This document shows, in pieces, positions 1 to 18,294 of a DNA stretch of 64,000 nucleotides. This DNA comes from Ehrlichia muris AS145 (GTDB taxonomy: Bacteria; Pseudomonadota; Alphaproteobacteria; Rickettsiales; Anaplasmataceae). Each line of letters opens with the position of its first letter. Position 1 is the first letter of the stretch. Below the pieces are notes generated by a model. The model was not told where the DNA came from, ran no database searches, and saw only the letters and a list, made by a program, of their open reading frames with translations. The stretch is taken from positions 186,001 to 250,000 of the forward strand of contig NC_023063.1 of the NCBI RefSeq assembly GCF_000508225.1. The letters run 5' to 3'. The translations under genes were made by a program, and so were the position numbers.

Positions 1-370
1 TTAATCTTTTTGTAATATCAATTTCTGTTATGTTGATTCCAAATGAATATTCTTTCAATTTTGCTTGTAGTAAAGCAGCAGTAAATTTCGTTGCATATAT
101 TGGACATTGTAAATCATTCCAGAGATACTGTATACCTCCTATATGGTCTTCATGAGCATGTGTTAATACTATACCAAGTAGATTCTTCCTATTTTTTTTT
201 ATAAAGCTGATATCAGCAACAATCATGTCTATTCCTGGCATATTGTCATCAGCAAAACCTGCTCCGAAATCAATGATTATCCATTTACCATTCAAATGAT
301 ATAAATTGACATTCATGCCTATCTGTCCGACTCCACCTAAGGGTACGAACAACAAATCATCAGTATTCAT
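1..370 (-). CDS. rnj: Ribonuclease J family metallo-beta-lactamase protein, partial (5' part)
   Basis: Reading the minus strand from the ATG at 370-368 gives 123 uninterrupted codons before the window ends, so only the N-terminal part is present. It contains the metallo-beta-lactamase zinc motif HAHEDHIGG at about residues 60-68, preceded by a glycine-rich start (PLGGVGQIGMN) that is typical of the RNase J family. RNase J enzymes are zinc-dependent 5'-3' exo/endoribonucleases in RNA maturation and decay; the family usually runs to about 550 residues with a beta-CASP domain, which would lie to the left of the window. The gene is transcribed away from the 199-residue membrane protein at 544, with a short divergent gap between them. 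Family membership is clear; the exact substrate is inferred from the family. Confidence 0.85.
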   Translation of the reverse strand, partial: MNTDDLLFVPLGGVGQIGMNVNLYHLNGKWIIIDFGAGFADDNMPGIDMIVADISFIKKNRKNLLGIVLTHAHEDHIGGIQYLWNDLQCPIYATKFTAALLQAKLKEYSFGINITEIDITKRL

Positions 371-543
371 TTATCAAGTACGTTGTAAAAATTCAACTAA
401 CAGCATATCTTATTTATTGGTTAAAGGAAAGCATTAGAATAATTAATATTATTAAATGATAAATTATTGTATATTTTATGTCATTAATCACATCTAGAAA
501 GGGATATTTAAGTTAATAAAATAATAAAAGTAAATTTTAGGAA

Positions 544-1143
544 ATGTCTTTGCAAATTAAAAATAAGAAACTTACTAATACATTAGAGCAGATACGTATG
601 GTTTGCTTGTTAATATATATTATAGGAGCAGTATTGTTTTTATTAAAACATTATAATGTGATAGATAGCAATTTAAATAAAATATCTAATTGGTTAGTTG
701 GTTTATCAGTAATCATGTTTTTGGTATTATCTTGCATTAAATTTATTAATTGTGTTAAAAAACCCGAAAGTAATGAAGTGCAATTATTAAAAAATGATCA
801 TAACTCTTGTTTTGTACAAGATACAAAAAATTGTAAGAGAATTAATGGTATAACAATATTTAGGTACATGAGTAATGTAATATTTGCTGGTGTTTGTGTT
901 GTTACTTGTAGTTTTTTACTGCTATCTAGTCTGTATGTTCAAGAAACATTGTTTTTAACTGTATACAGTGTAGTGTTAATGACTGGTTCATCTTTGGCAG
1001 GGTTATATTTTATTGCTAGGTTTTTAGGTGCAGGTTTGGGTGTATGTAGTCACGCTATTGATAATATGAATACTCGACGTACTAAATGTGAAGCTACTAA
1101 TTTTATTGTTGGTGAAGTTTATAGTCAATTATCTGTATCATAA
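544..1143 (+). CDS. Hypothetical four-helix membrane protein
   Basis: This is a 199-residue protein I do not recognise. It has four hydrophobic stretches that look like membrane helices, at about residues 19-36, 48-67, 108-130 and 133-160. Between helices two and three there is a polar loop with several Lys and Asn residues, and the C-terminal tail is short and polar. There is no signal peptide cleavage site or lipobox. The start ATG follows an AGGAA stretch at 539-543 that is very close to it, so the ribosome site is poor. It stands alone, divergent from the RNase J gene and followed by a 1.4 kb gap. The codon use fits its neighbours, so I believe it is a real, probably lineage-specific, inner-membrane protein. 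No function is proposed. Confidence 0.6.
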   Translation: MSLQIKNKKLTNTLEQIRMVCLLIYIIGAVLFLLKHYNVIDSNLNKISNWLVGLSVIMFLVLSCIKFINCVKKPESNEVQLLKNDHNSCFVQDTKNCKRINGITIFRYMSNVIFAGVCVVTCSFLLLSSLYVQETLFLTVYSVVLMTGSSLAGLYFIARFLGAGLGVCSHAIDNMNTRRTKCEATNFIVGEVYSQLSVS

Positions 1144-2420
1144 TCTAAAAGTTATGTAAATGAAATTGTTCTCAGTTAGAGGGAATATATTTTCTTGTCA
1201 TGTTAACTTGATTATCTCTAATGCTGATTCATTATTTACTTAGTCTGAATTCTTTGATTGTGTGTTAGCTTTTTGTTTAGAAGATGTGCATGCTTTATAG
1301 TATATCATCAAAATTTGGAATAGGGTATTTCTACAGTAAGGGGAGTCTTTGATGATAAGTTTATTATTATTGGTGTATCATACAATTGATCTAATGTCCT
1401 TGGTATATGTAGATGTTTCTTTTATAGCAAGATAGAGAAATACTAATTTGGGATGTACACTGAATATATAATATAGTACGTTTTGGAATCGGAAATTGAA
1501 GCAACAACGTTCTAGATATTTAGAATGGTGTTTGTTAAAATGTTATCTAATGTTGCAACATGATCCTGATTTAGTGGTACATCTTGATAATTACTTGCAC
1601 TTAAGACAATTCAATGTGTTGACATTGAAAGATGTGGCAATGTTTATGGAGATAATAAGATACATTTTGATTTATTTAAGGCAATTATGTAAATTGCGAT
1701 AAGGCACTATAGTGTAGATTGTCAATATCTACCTTTCAGATGTGTGTAAAAACTGATTTATCGAGATTTAAGCCAGAAAATTAAGTAGCAAGGTGTAGAT
1801 TTTTATATTTTTGGGTCATTTTTATAAAAATAAGAAGATGTGCTTGATACATAAATTGGGTATTTAAAAGTTATTCTATATGATTTTAACACATAATCTT
1901 TGTGGTCATATCCTATAAAAGGAGAAGAAATTTTTGGTAATTTTTTCCTGATAACTTTTTTATCGTTTTGTCAGAGCATGTGAATCTGTGCAAATGTTAG
2001 GAAGGTCTGAGAAAGGAGAAAGTATGTTCCTATGCAAATAATATTGCTAATAGTTATGCTTGTACTTCATTCTGTGCCTAAAAGATTATTCAAAAAATAC
2101 TAAATAAGAATTGTAAGTATAGTGAAGAGTAAATTCAATTTTGATATTGTAGGAGTTTAAAGATATTAAAATGCCATAATTATATCCTGTCATCATATAG
2201 TGAAAAAAGTCAAATAATTTTGTATTTATCATGAGGTAATAATAAAACTGGATGTAAGCAAGCATTACTGTATTTGTTGATGTTATTTAAAATATAGAAC
2301 GGAATTGAATATAATGATTGCAAATAATTTTTAATAGTATATCTATAAAGAGTACTTGAGTTGTTGATGATATTTTGTATTATTAAGTTTATTAGTTTTT
2401 GGAAAATCGTTAAATTTCTA
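1144..2420. other. Long non-coding gap, possible gene remnant
   Basis: About 1.3 kb without a convincing gene. One + strand reading frame stays open from about 1472 to 1702 (76 codons from the preceding stop; only a TTG start at 1496) and has ordinary-looking codons, rich in Leu and Tyr, but I recognise nothing in it and it has no ribosome site. It could be a fragment of a dead gene. No tRNA, tandem repeat or strong hairpin was seen. The promoter of the str operon lies at the right edge. Confidence 0.4.
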
Positions 2421-2449
2421 TTGACTAAGGTTCATGATTCTTTTATAAG
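2421..2449 (+). promoter_or_regulatory. Sigma-70-type promoter of the rpsL operon
   Basis: TTGACT at 2421-2426 and TATAAG at 2444-2449 are separated by exactly 17 bases. Each differs from the consensus in one position. It lies about 80 bases before the rpsL start, so the message would have a leader of roughly 75 bases. This is the obvious entry point for the ribosomal protein, elongation factor and RNA polymerase genes that follow. Confidence 0.65.
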
Positions 2450-2530
2450 TAACCCATGCTTCTATTAAAATTAAGATATATGGTGTTACTTGTATCTATT
2501 TATTATAATAAACTGTAAGGTTGTTACATT

Positions 2531-2902
2531 ATGCCAACAATAAATCAATTAGTTCGCAAGCCGCGGAAATCTCGTTCTTCATTAAATAAGGCACCTGCGC
2601 TTCAGCATAATCCGCAAAAAAGAGCAGTATGTGTAAAGGTATATACTACTACTCCTAAAAAGCCAAACTCAGCTTTACGTAAGGTTGCTCGTGTAAAAAT
2701 TGCTGGTTATGGTAGTGAGGTTATAGCTTATATACCTGGTGAAGGGCATAATTTGCAAGAACATTCAGTTATCTTGATTAGAGGTGGGCGTGTAAAAGAT
2801 TTGCCTGGGGTTCGATATCATATTATACGTGGAGCATTGGATTCTCGAGGTGTGCAAAATAGGAAGAAAGCACGTTCAAAATATGGTGTGAAGAAAAGTT
2901 AA
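2531..2902 (+). CDS. rpsL: 30S ribosomal protein S12
   Basis: This 123-residue protein is full length for S12, which sits at the decoding centre of the 30S subunit and helps check codon-anticodon pairing. The typical core is present: [16 protein letters not shown] at about residues 41-56 with the conserved Lys that is the classic streptomycin-resistance position, and the loop [10 protein letters not shown] followed by [14 protein letters not shown]. The start ATG follows GTAAGG. It opens the str operon, with rpsG beginning 15 bases after its stop, then fusA and tuf, the standard bacterial order. Expression is probably driven from the promoter at 2421. Confidence 0.98.
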   Translation: MPTINQLVRKPRKSRSSLNKAPALQHNPQKRAVCVKVYTTTPKKPNSALRKVARVKIAGYGSEVIAYIPGEGHNLQEHSVILIRGGRVKDLPGVRYHIIRGALDSRGVQNRKKARSKYGVKKS

Positions 2903-2917
2903 TTAATGTGGTAATAT

Positions 2918-3400
2918 ATGTCTCGTCGTCGTAGGGCAAGTAAAAGAGTTATTTCTCCTGATTCAAAGTATAATAGTGTGTTATTAGCACGTTTCATTAA
3001 TGTTATTATGCGTTCTGGCGAAAGATCTATAGCTGAGAAGATAGTATACGGGGCTTTGAGTAAAGCGGAATCTCATCTTGGTGAGAGTGCACTGTCGATT
3101 TTTAGTGCTGCTCTAAATAATGTAATGCCGCAGATGGAAGTTCGCTCTCGTAGGATAGGTGGTGTAACGTATCAAGTGCCTGTAGAAGTAAAGGAAGACA
3201 GGGCAGTTTCATTAGCCTTACGTTGGATTTTTAAAGCAGCAACAACAGCGAGGAAACGTAGTAATAAGATGTATATGGATTGTTTGTGTAATGAGTTATT
3301 AGAAGCTTATAATAAACGTGGTGGTGCGTATAAAATGAGAGAAGAAAAATATAAGATGGCAGAAGCAAACAAGGCGTTTTCTCATTTTCGCTTTAATTAA
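2918..3400 (+). CDS. rpsG: 30S ribosomal protein S7
   Basis: This 160-residue protein matches S7 in length and motif: a basic N-terminus (MSRRRRA), the helix region with [15 protein letters not shown] at about residues 68-82 followed by TYQVPVEV, and a C-terminal stretch ending in the conserved aromatic-rich segment AFSHFRF. S7 binds the 3' major domain of 16S rRNA, starts assembly of the small-subunit head and contacts E-site tRNA. It is placed between rpsL and fusA with 15- and 23-base spacers, so the three are surely co-transcribed. Confidence 0.98.
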   Translation: MSRRRRASKRVISPDSKYNSVLLARFINVIMRSGERSIAEKIVYGALSKAESHLGESALSIFSAALNNVMPQMEVRSRRIGGVTYQVPVEVKEDRAVSLALRWIFKAATTARKRSNKMYMDCLCNELLEAYNKRGGAYKMREEKYKMAEANKAFSHFRFN

Positions 3401-3423
3401 TATGTAATTTTTGGAGATAAGTT

Positions 3424-5496
3424 GTGAGCATAGATAACGAGTTATCTAAGTGTAGGAATATAGGGATTATGGCACATATAGATGCCGGGAAGACTACTAC
3501 TACCGAGCGTATACTTTTTTATACTGGAAAACAAAATAGGATTGGTGAAGTTCATGAAGGTGCTGCGTCTATGGATTGGATGGAGCAAGAAAAAGAAAGA
3601 GGAATTACGATAACTTCTGCAGCCACTACATGTTTTTGGAATGATCACAGGATTAACATTATTGATACTCCTGGTCACGTTGATTTTACTATAGAAGTAG
3701 AGAGGTCTTTGCGTGTTTTAGATGGTGCTGTTGCTGTCTTTGATGGAGTTGCGGGTGTTGAACCTCAATCAGAAACGGTATGGCGTCAAGCTGATAAATA
3801 TAATGTACCCAGAATTTGTTTTATGAATAAAATGGATAGAATGGGGGCAGATTTTTATCGATGTGTTGATATGGTTGTTGAGCGTCTTGGTGCTACTCCG
3901 TTAGTATTGCAACTGCCGATAGGGACTGAAAAGGATTTTGTTGGGGTTATTGATCTATTAGAGATGAGATCAATTATATGGGATGAAGATTCTTTAGGGG
4001 CGAATTTCCACTATGGAGAAATTCCTAAAGATATGCTTGACAAAGCTAAGGAGTATAGAAACAAACTCTTGGAGAGTGCCGTTGAGCTTAATGATGAGGC
4101 GATGAACTTGTATTTTGAAGGCAAAGAAATATCTGTCTCTTTGCTAAAAAGTTGTATTCGTGCAGGAGTAATTCAGTCAAAATTTGTACCTATTTTGTGT
4201 GGTTCTGCTTTTAAAAATAGGGGTGTACAGCCTTTATTAGATGCTGTTGTTGATTTTTTACCTGCACCTAATGATATTCCTATGATGGAAGCTCTTGATG
4301 TAAAAACCTCTAATACTATAAATATAAAATCTTCTATTAGTGGTAAGTTTGTTGCATTGGCTTTCAAAGTAATGACTGATAAATTTGTTGGTAGTTTAAC
4401 CTTTATAAGAATTTATTCAGGTAAGTTGTCAAGTAAGACTACAGTGCTAAATGCAGTTAAAAATTCTACAGAATCTATAGGTAGAATTTTGCTAATGCAT
4501 GCTAATAATAGAGAAGATATAACTGAAGCAAGAGCTGGTGATATTGTTGCTTTAGCAGGGCTCAAGAAAACAGTAACTGGCGATACATTGTGTTCATTAG
4601 ATCAGCCTGTTATTTTAGAACGTATGGAATTCCCTGAACCGGTTATGGAAATTGCAGTAGAACCAAAATCTACAGCAGATCAAGAAAAAATGGGTATAGC
4701 TTTAAGTAGATTAGTTGCAGAAGATCCATCACTTGGTATGTGTGTGAATCCTGAAAGTGGACAAACTATTTTGAAAGGAATGGGTGAGTTGCATCTTGAA
4801 GTTATTGTAGATAGGATGCGTCGTGAATTTAATGTTGAGGCTAATATAGGTGCTCCACAAGTTGCTTATAGGGAAACTATTACTAAATCTGTTGAAATTG
4901 AATATATCCATAAGAAGCAAACAGGCGGTGCCGGGCAATTTGCAAAGGTCAATATATTATTTGAACCATTGCCTCCTGGATCTGGGTTTCAATTTGAAAG
5001 TAAAATTACTGGTGGTGCAGTACCCAAAGAATATATACCTGGTGTTCAAAATGGATTAGAGAATATTAGTGGGAGTGGTATGTTAGCAGGGTTTCCTGTT
5101 ATTGATTTTAAAGCAACTTTAATTGATGGTGCATTTCATGAAGTGGATTCTAGTCCTTTAGCATTTGAACTAGCTGCGAAAGGTGCTTTTAGGGATATGG
5201 TAAATAAAGCTGGGGCAATATTACTTGAACCTATTATGAAAGTTGAAATAATCACTCCTGATGAGTATATGGGGGATGTTATAGGTGATATTAATAGTAG
5301 AAGAGGTAGAGTTGCTGAAATGCAAGATCGTCACAATACTAAGGTAATATTGGCATTTATTCCTTTAGCAAAAATGTTTGGATATGTTAAGGATTTACGC
5401 TCTATGTCTCAGGGTAGAGCGCAGTATAGCATGTATTTTTCTTGTTATGAGCAAGTACCTGATAATATAGTAGCGAATGAAATAAAAACTAAATAA
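3424..5496 (+). CDS. fusA: Elongation factor G
   Basis: This 690-residue GTPase drives translocation of tRNA and mRNA on the ribosome. It starts with GTG at 3424 after GGAGATAAGTT. The G1 loop AHIDAGKTT is near residues 17-25, the effector region with RGITI is near 58-62, G3 DTPGHVD is near 80, and G4 NKMD is near 135. Downstream come the OB-type domain II and the C-terminal domains with the usual GMGELHLEV and GGAGQFAKV segments. Length is normal for the family. It lies between rpsG and tuf; the gap to tuf is only 13 bases. Third codon positions favour T, as in most plus-strand genes of the window, in contrast with tuf. Confidence 0.98.
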   Translation: MSIDNELSKCRNIGIMAHIDAGKTTTTERILFYTGKQNRIGEVHEGAASMDWMEQEKERGITITSAATTCFWNDHRINIIDTPGHVDFTIEVERSLRVLDGAVAVFDGVAGVEPQSETVWRQADKYNVPRICFMNKMDRMGADFYRCVDMVVERLGATPLVLQLPIGTEKDFVGVIDLLEMRSIIWDEDSLGANFHYGEIPKDMLDKAKEYRNKLLESAVELNDEAMNLYFEGKEISVSLLKSCIRAGVIQSKFVPILCGSAFKNRGVQPLLDAVVDFLPAPNDIPMMEALDVKTSNTINIKSSISGKFVALAFKVMTDKFVGSLTFIRIYSGKLSSKTTVLNAVKNSTESIGRILLMHANNREDITEARAGDIVALAGLKKTVTGDTLCSLDQPVILERMEFPEPVMEIAVEPKSTADQEKMGIALSRLVAEDPSLGMCVNPESGQTILKGMGELHLEVIVDRMRREFNVEANIGAPQVAYRETITKSVEIEYIHKKQTGGAGQFAKVNILFEPLPPGSGFQFESKITGGAVPKEYIPGVQNGLENISGSGMLAGFPVIDFKATLIDGAFHEVDSSPLAFELAAKGAFRDMVNKAGAILLEPIMKVEIITPDEYMGDVIGDINSRRGRVAEMQDRHNTKVILAFIPLAKMFGYVKDLRSMSQGRAQYSMYFSCYEQVPDNIVANEIKTK

Positions 5497-5509
5497 TGGG
5501 TATAATGTT

Positions 5510-6697
5510 ATGGTAGAGGAAAGGAAACCACATATAAATGTAGGGACAATAGGGCATGTTGATCACGGCAAGACAACATTGACAGCCGCGTTAACAACAG
5601 TGTTAGCGAAGAGATTGAGTGGAGAAGGTAATAAGAGTGTAAAATATGATGAAATAGATAAAGCACCAGAAGAGAAGGCAAGAGGTATAACCATTTCAAC
5701 GGCACATGTAGAATATGAAACAGAAAATAGACATTATGCGCATGTAGATTGTCCAGGACATGCTGATTATATAAAAAATATGATAACAGGTGCTGCGCAA
5801 ATGGATGCAGCAATATTAGTAGTATCTGCAACTGATGGAGCAATGCCTCAGACAAGAGAACATATACTATTAGCAAAACAAGTTGGAGTAAAAGACATAG
5901 TAGTATGGATGAATAAATGTGATGTTGTAGATGATGAAGAGATGTTGTCATTAGTTGAAATGGAGATAAGAGAATTATTATCAAAATATGGATATCCAGG
6001 GGATGATATAGATGTTGTGAGGGGATCTGCAGTTAAGGCATTAGAAGAAGAAACAGGCTCAGGTGTGTGGAGTGAAAAGATTATGGAATTGATGAGTGCC
6101 TTAGAGAAAATAAATTTACCAACAAGAGAAAAAGACAAGCCATTTTTAATGTCAATAGAAGATGTATTTTCAATACCTGGAAGGGGTACAGTAGTAACAG
6201 GAAGGATAGAAAGAGGAGTAATCAAAGTAGGAGATAAAATAGAAATAGTAGGGTTACGTGATGTGCAAAGCACAGTATGTACTGGAGTTGAAATGTTCCA
6301 TAAGGCATTAGATGCAGGTGAAGCAGGGGATAATGCTGGTATATTATTAAGAGGAATAAAGAAGGAAGATGTAGAAAGGGGGCAAGTATTAAGTGCGCCT
6401 GGTCAGATACATTCATATAAGAAATTCAAGGCAGAGGTATATATATTAAAGAAAGAAGAAGGTGGGAGACATACGCCATTTTTCTCAAATTATCAGCCAC
6501 AATTTTATGTTAGAACGACTGATGTAACAGGGAGTATAAAATTACCTGATGGAGTTGAGATGGTAATGCCTGGAGATAATATAAATATCGAAGTAAGTTT
6601 AGATAAGCCTGTTGCTATTGATAAGGGATTGAGATTTGCAATTCGTGAAGGTGGTAGAACTGTAGGCTCTGGTATTATTACTGAAATTTTGGAGTAG
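5510..6697 (+). CDS. tuf: Elongation factor Tu
   Basis: This 395-residue GTPase delivers aminoacyl-tRNA to the ribosome. The P-loop GHVDHGKTT is at residues 15-23, DCPGHADY lies near 81-88, the G4 element is present in the variant form NKCD near 136-139, and domains II and III are full length, ending with [11 protein letters not shown]. The gene is co-directional with fusA and is followed by tRNA-Trp and secE. Base use is odd: from about 5515 to about 6600 third positions are mainly A or G (gta, aca, gca, ata), while the last 30 codons return to the T-rich use of the neighbours. That suggests the body was overwritten by another tuf copy (see findings). The anomaly also produces long open frames on the opposite strand, which I regard as shadows. 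Confidence 0.98.
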   Translation: MVEERKPHINVGTIGHVDHGKTTLTAALTTVLAKRLSGEGNKSVKYDEIDKAPEEKARGITISTAHVEYETENRHYAHVDCPGHADYIKNMITGAAQMDAAILVVSATDGAMPQTREHILLAKQVGVKDIVVWMNKCDVVDDEEMLSLVEMEIRELLSKYGYPGDDIDVVRGSAVKALEEETGSGVWSEKIMELMSALEKINLPTREKDKPFLMSIEDVFSIPGRGTVVTGRIERGVIKVGDKIEIVGLRDVQSTVCTGVEMFHKALDAGEAGDNAGILLRGIKKEDVERGQVLSAPGQIHSYKKFKAEVYILKKEEGGRHTPFFSNYQPQFYVRTTDVTGSIKLPDGVEMVMPGDNINIEVSLDKPVAIDKGLRFAIREGGRTVGSGIITEILE

Positions 6698-6707
6698 TAA
6701 TGTATAT

Positions 6708-6781
6708 AGGAGTGTAGCTCAATTGGCTAGAGCGTCAGTCTCCAAAACTGAAGGTTATGGGTTCAATTCCTATCACTCCTG
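6708..6781 (+). tRNA. tRNA-Trp (CCA anticodon)
   Basis: The sequence folds as a full cloverleaf. The acceptor arm AGGAGTG pairs with CACTCCT, the D arm is GCTC/GAGC, the anticodon stem is TCAGT/ACTGA with loop CTCCAAA, and the T arm is ATGGG/CCTAT around TTCAATT. The anticodon is CCA and the discriminator base is G, as expected for tryptophan. The 3' CCA is not encoded. It lies between tuf and secE, the order seen in many bacteria. Confidence 0.95.
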
Positions 6782-6821
6782 CCGTTTAGTTTAAGTGATA
6801 TGACATGTAGGTAATTTTATA

Positions 6822-7019
6822 ATGAGTAATATTGCTAAATTTTTACTTGGGGTAAAGCAAGAGGCTTTGCAAGTTTCTTGGGCTTCTAAAAATGAAATTG
6901 TGGGATTTTTATTTATAGTAATATTAATAATTACTTTTATGTCTATTTTATTTTGTTGTGTAGATTTTTTATTTTTGAAATTGATCAAGATAGTACTTGG
7001 GGTAATTTATGAAATATGA
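6822..7019 (+). CDS. secE: Preprotein translocase subunit SecE
   Basis: This 65-residue protein has the layout of a minimal SecE: a short amphipathic N-terminal segment with the conserved Val-Ser-Trp (QVSWASKNEI, about residues 17-26), then a single membrane helix at about residues 27-50, and a short tail. SecE clamps SecY in the inner-membrane protein export channel. Its 3' end overlaps the start of nusG by 11 bases, so the two are translationally linked. The position between tRNA-Trp and nusG supports the call for such a short protein. Confidence 0.93.
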   Translation: MSNIAKFLLGVKQEALQVSWASKNEIVGFLFIVILIITFMSILFCCVDFLFLKLIKIVLGVIYEI

Positions 7020-7548
7020 GTGGTATATTATTCAGGTATCATCTGGTAGCGAAGAGAAAGTTTGTCAAACTATTTTAGAGAATTCTCGAGTGTTAGGTCT
7101 CGAAGAAAGTTTTCGTGAAGTATTTATTCCGTATGAAGAAGTTGCTCGAGTAAAACACAATAAAAAGGTATTGGTAAAAAGGAAATTGTCACCGGGATAT
7201 GTGTTTTTGTATATGAATTTGCATGAAAATTCAATTAATTTTGTTAGGAATATACCTAGGGTGTTGAATTTTCTAAACAATGATTTTGGTGTTCCTAAAG
7301 TTATTCCAGAAAGTGAAATGGAGTCTATGCGTAAGAAAATGTGTCAAACTGTAGTAGATGATATTAGCATTGTTAATTTTGAAATTGGTGATGAAGTTGT
7401 GATTAATGATGGGTTGTTTCAAGATTTCAATGGTAAAGTTGAATACATTAATGATGATAAAAAAATAGCAGGGGTCAGTGTAATGATATTTGGTAGACTG
7501 ACTAAGATAGAATTTAAGTTAGAACATATACAAAAAGTGGAGGGGTAA
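7009..7548 (+). CDS. nusG: Transcription termination/antitermination factor NusG
   Basis: This 179-residue protein begins with the NusG-type N-terminal domain (WYIIQVSSGSEEKV, residues 4-17), which binds the RNA polymerase clamp, and includes the conserved KRKLSPGYVFLYM segment near residues 57-69. The C-terminal KOW domain (about 125-175) has GDEVVINDGLFQDFNGKVE and would contact Rho or ribosomal protein S10. It overlaps secE at its start and ends 2 bases before rplK, so it sits within a continuous operon. Confidence 0.97.
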   Translation: MKYEWYIIQVSSGSEEKVCQTILENSRVLGLEESFREVFIPYEEVARVKHNKKVLVKRKLSPGYVFLYMNLHENSINFVRNIPRVLNFLNNDFGVPKVIPESEMESMRKKMCQTVVDDISIVNFEIGDEVVINDGLFQDFNGKVEYINDDKKIAGVSVMIFGRLTKIEFKLEHIQKVEG

Positions 7549-7550
7549 TT

Positions 7551-7994
7551 GTGAGTGCTGTTTTAGTATCTAAGATAAATTTGATGATAGAGGCTGGGAA
7601 AGCTAATCCTGGGCCTAAAATTGCTTCTGTTTTAGGGCCTCGTGGTATACCAATGCCTAAATTTTGTAAAGAGTTCAATGACATTACAAGTGCTCAGGGT
7701 AAACAATATAAAATTGGTGATCTGGTTACTGCTAGAATATCTATTTATAATGACAAGTCTTACAGTTTTACAATAAGCGATTCTCCTGTATCTTATTTAT
7801 TAAAGAAAGCTGCTGCAATTGAGAAAGGTTCAGTGAATCCTGGAAAAGATAATATTGGAAAAGTTAAGATGTCAGATGTTTATGAGATAGCTAAGCGTAA
7901 AATGTCTGATATGAATGCTGATACTGTAGAAGCTGCAGCTAAAATGGTTATTGGTACAGCATCTTCTATGGGTATTGTTGTAGTAGAAGAGTAA
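7551..7994 (+). CDS. rplK: 50S ribosomal protein L11
   Basis: This 147-residue protein is full-length L11. It starts with GTG at 7551 immediately behind the nusG stop, with GGAGGGG at 7540-7546 as its ribosome site inside the nusG end. The N-terminal domain holds the proline-rich helix motif (AGKANPGPKIASVLGPRG, about residues 15-32) and the C-terminal RNA-binding domain covers about residues 75-147. L11 forms the GTPase-associated centre with 23S rRNA and the L10/L12 stalk encoded just downstream. Confidence 0.97.
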   Translation: MSAVLVSKINLMIEAGKANPGPKIASVLGPRGIPMPKFCKEFNDITSAQGKQYKIGDLVTARISIYNDKSYSFTISDSPVSYLLKKAAAIEKGSVNPGKDNIGKVKMSDVYEIAKRKMSDMNADTVEAAAKMVIGTASSMGIVVVEE

Positions 7995-8024
7995 ATGATA
8001 GTGGATATAGTGTAGAGGAATTAT

Positions 8025-8687
8025 ATGAATTCATTGATTAGTAATGAAGTTTATGATGTTGAATCAGGTTTAAAGAAGGTTATAGAGTCTGCTAAAGCTA
8101 ATTTTTGTGAATCTGTGGATGTTGCAATAAATCTTAATATTAATAGTTCGAAATCTGATGAGCAAGTTAGGGGGTGTGTTGTATTACCTAAAGGATTAGG
8201 AAGAGAAATAAGAGTTGCAGTGTTTGCTAAAGGTGGATATTTAGAAATGGCTAAAGAAGCCATGGCTGATATTGTAGGTGACGAGGAATTGATTGAAGAA
8301 ATAAAGAAAAAACAATGTAGATTAGATGTAGATTGGTGCCTTGCTACTCCAGATTTTATGGCGTCGGTTTCTTCTATTGCTAAAATTTTAGGTCCTAAGG
8401 GGTTAATGCCGAACCCTAAATTTAATACTGTAACTTTTGAGCTTGCTAAGGCTATTAAAATAATAAAATCTGGTCAAATTAAATTTAAATCTGATAAGAC
8501 TGGTATTGTTCATGCAAAGATTGGAAATATTAAATTTTCTACAGAAGATTTGTTGGAAAATTTTAATGCAGTAATTAGTGCAGTAAAGCAATGTAAGCCT
8601 GCGTCTATTAAGGGTTTATACTTTAAAGATGTGTTTGTTGTTTCAACTATGGGGAAATCTGTTAAAGTGGAAAGTTTAAATAATTAG
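8025..8687 (+). CDS. rplA: 50S ribosomal protein L1
   Basis: This 220-residue protein is L1, which forms the mobile stalk on the E-site side of the large subunit. The family signature near [18 protein letters not shown] (about residues 124-141) is intact, followed by [21 protein letters not shown]. The ATG follows GAGGAA. It lies 30 bases after rplK and 7-16 bases before rplJ. In many bacteria L1 represses its own L11-L1 message; I could not identify such a site in the leader here. Confidence 0.97.
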   Translation: MNSLISNEVYDVESGLKKVIESAKANFCESVDVAINLNINSSKSDEQVRGCVVLPKGLGREIRVAVFAKGGYLEMAKEAMADIVGDEELIEEIKKKQCRLDVDWCLATPDFMASVSSIAKILGPKGLMPNPKFNTVTFELAKAIKIIKSGQIKFKSDKTGIVHAKIGNIKFSTEDLLENFNAVISAVKQCKPASIKGLYFKDVFVVSTMGKSVKVESLNN

Positions 8688-8703
8688 TATTGGAGTGGAG
8701 ACA

Positions 8704-9186
8704 GTGAAGCGTAGCGATAAAGAATTGCATTTAAATAAAGTAGAAGGCTTATTTGGTAAATTTAAATATTTTATAGTTGCTAATTTCCAAGGTATGGTGG
8801 CTGATGATTTCTTTTCTCTGAGGAAAGAATTAAAAATGGCTAATAGTGGTTTGATGGTAGTAAAAAATAGTTTATCTCGTATTGCTTTAAAAAAAATGGG
8901 TAGAGAAGAGTTAGCTGCTAAATTTTTAGGCCCTGTATTTATTGTTTATTCGGATGATATAATAGTGATTTCAAAAATTCTTGCAAAATTTATGAAAAAC
9001 AATAAAAGCAAGATAAGTTTATCATGTGGATACGATAGCAATGAAGTATTAGATAGCGAGAAGATCTTATACTTTGCTAGTTTACCATCTCTAAGGGAAT
9101 TACATGCACAAATAATGAGTATGATATCTTATAATATTCCGGTAAGATTGGCTTTGTGTTTAAAAGCTCTTGGCGATAAAGAGTGA
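8704..9186 (+). CDS. rplJ: 50S ribosomal protein L10
   Basis: L10 anchors L7/L12 dimers to the ribosome. I chose the GTG at 8704 (160 residues, starting MKRSDKELHLN) over the in-frame GTG at 8695, because the GGAG at 8692-8695 is then 8 bases upstream; with the earlier GTG that site would overlap the start codon. The N-terminal domain contains YFIVANFQGM and a variant of the VVKNSLSRIA segment (about residues 50-60). The C-terminal part is a helical region for L12 binding. It precedes rplL by about 50 bases, as usual. Confidence 0.94.
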   Translation: MKRSDKELHLNKVEGLFGKFKYFIVANFQGMVADDFFSLRKELKMANSGLMVVKNSLSRIALKKMGREELAAKFLGPVFIVYSDDIIVISKILAKFMKNNKSKISLSCGYDSNEVLDSEKILYFASLPSLRELHAQIMSMISYNIPVRLALCLKALGDKE

Positions 9187-9238
9187 TACTATATTTTAAA
9201 TTTTATACTTTTTATTTTTATAATTGGGGTTAATTATT

Positions 9239-13830
<4,592 letters not shown>

Positions 13831-13848
13831 TAATTAAAAGGGTAGTAG

Positions 13849-18084
<4,236 letters not shown>

Positions 18085-18294
18085 AGAATATGAAAGTACT
18101 TATGTTTTAGTAGATGGTTCTTCCTTTTAGATGGTGGGGGTTTTAAATCTCGTGTTTGTGGTTGCTTAATTGAATAGTGTTGAGTACGTTGATTTAATTC
18201 CTGCTATACTTTCTCTAGAATTTATGTTTTATACAACTTTACATTTAAGTGTAGCTTTATAAAAAGGCATAATAGGTATTTGTGTAAGTGTTAA

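Noticed and set aside
1496-1702. 68-codon frame with TTG start
   Set aside because: No ribosome site, no recognisable family and no conserved neighbour; kept only as a possible remnant in the gap entry.
5508-6416. Three long open frames on the minus strand within tuf
   Set aside because: They arise from the A/G-rich codon use of tuf, have low-complexity Leu/His/Ser content and no ribosome sites.
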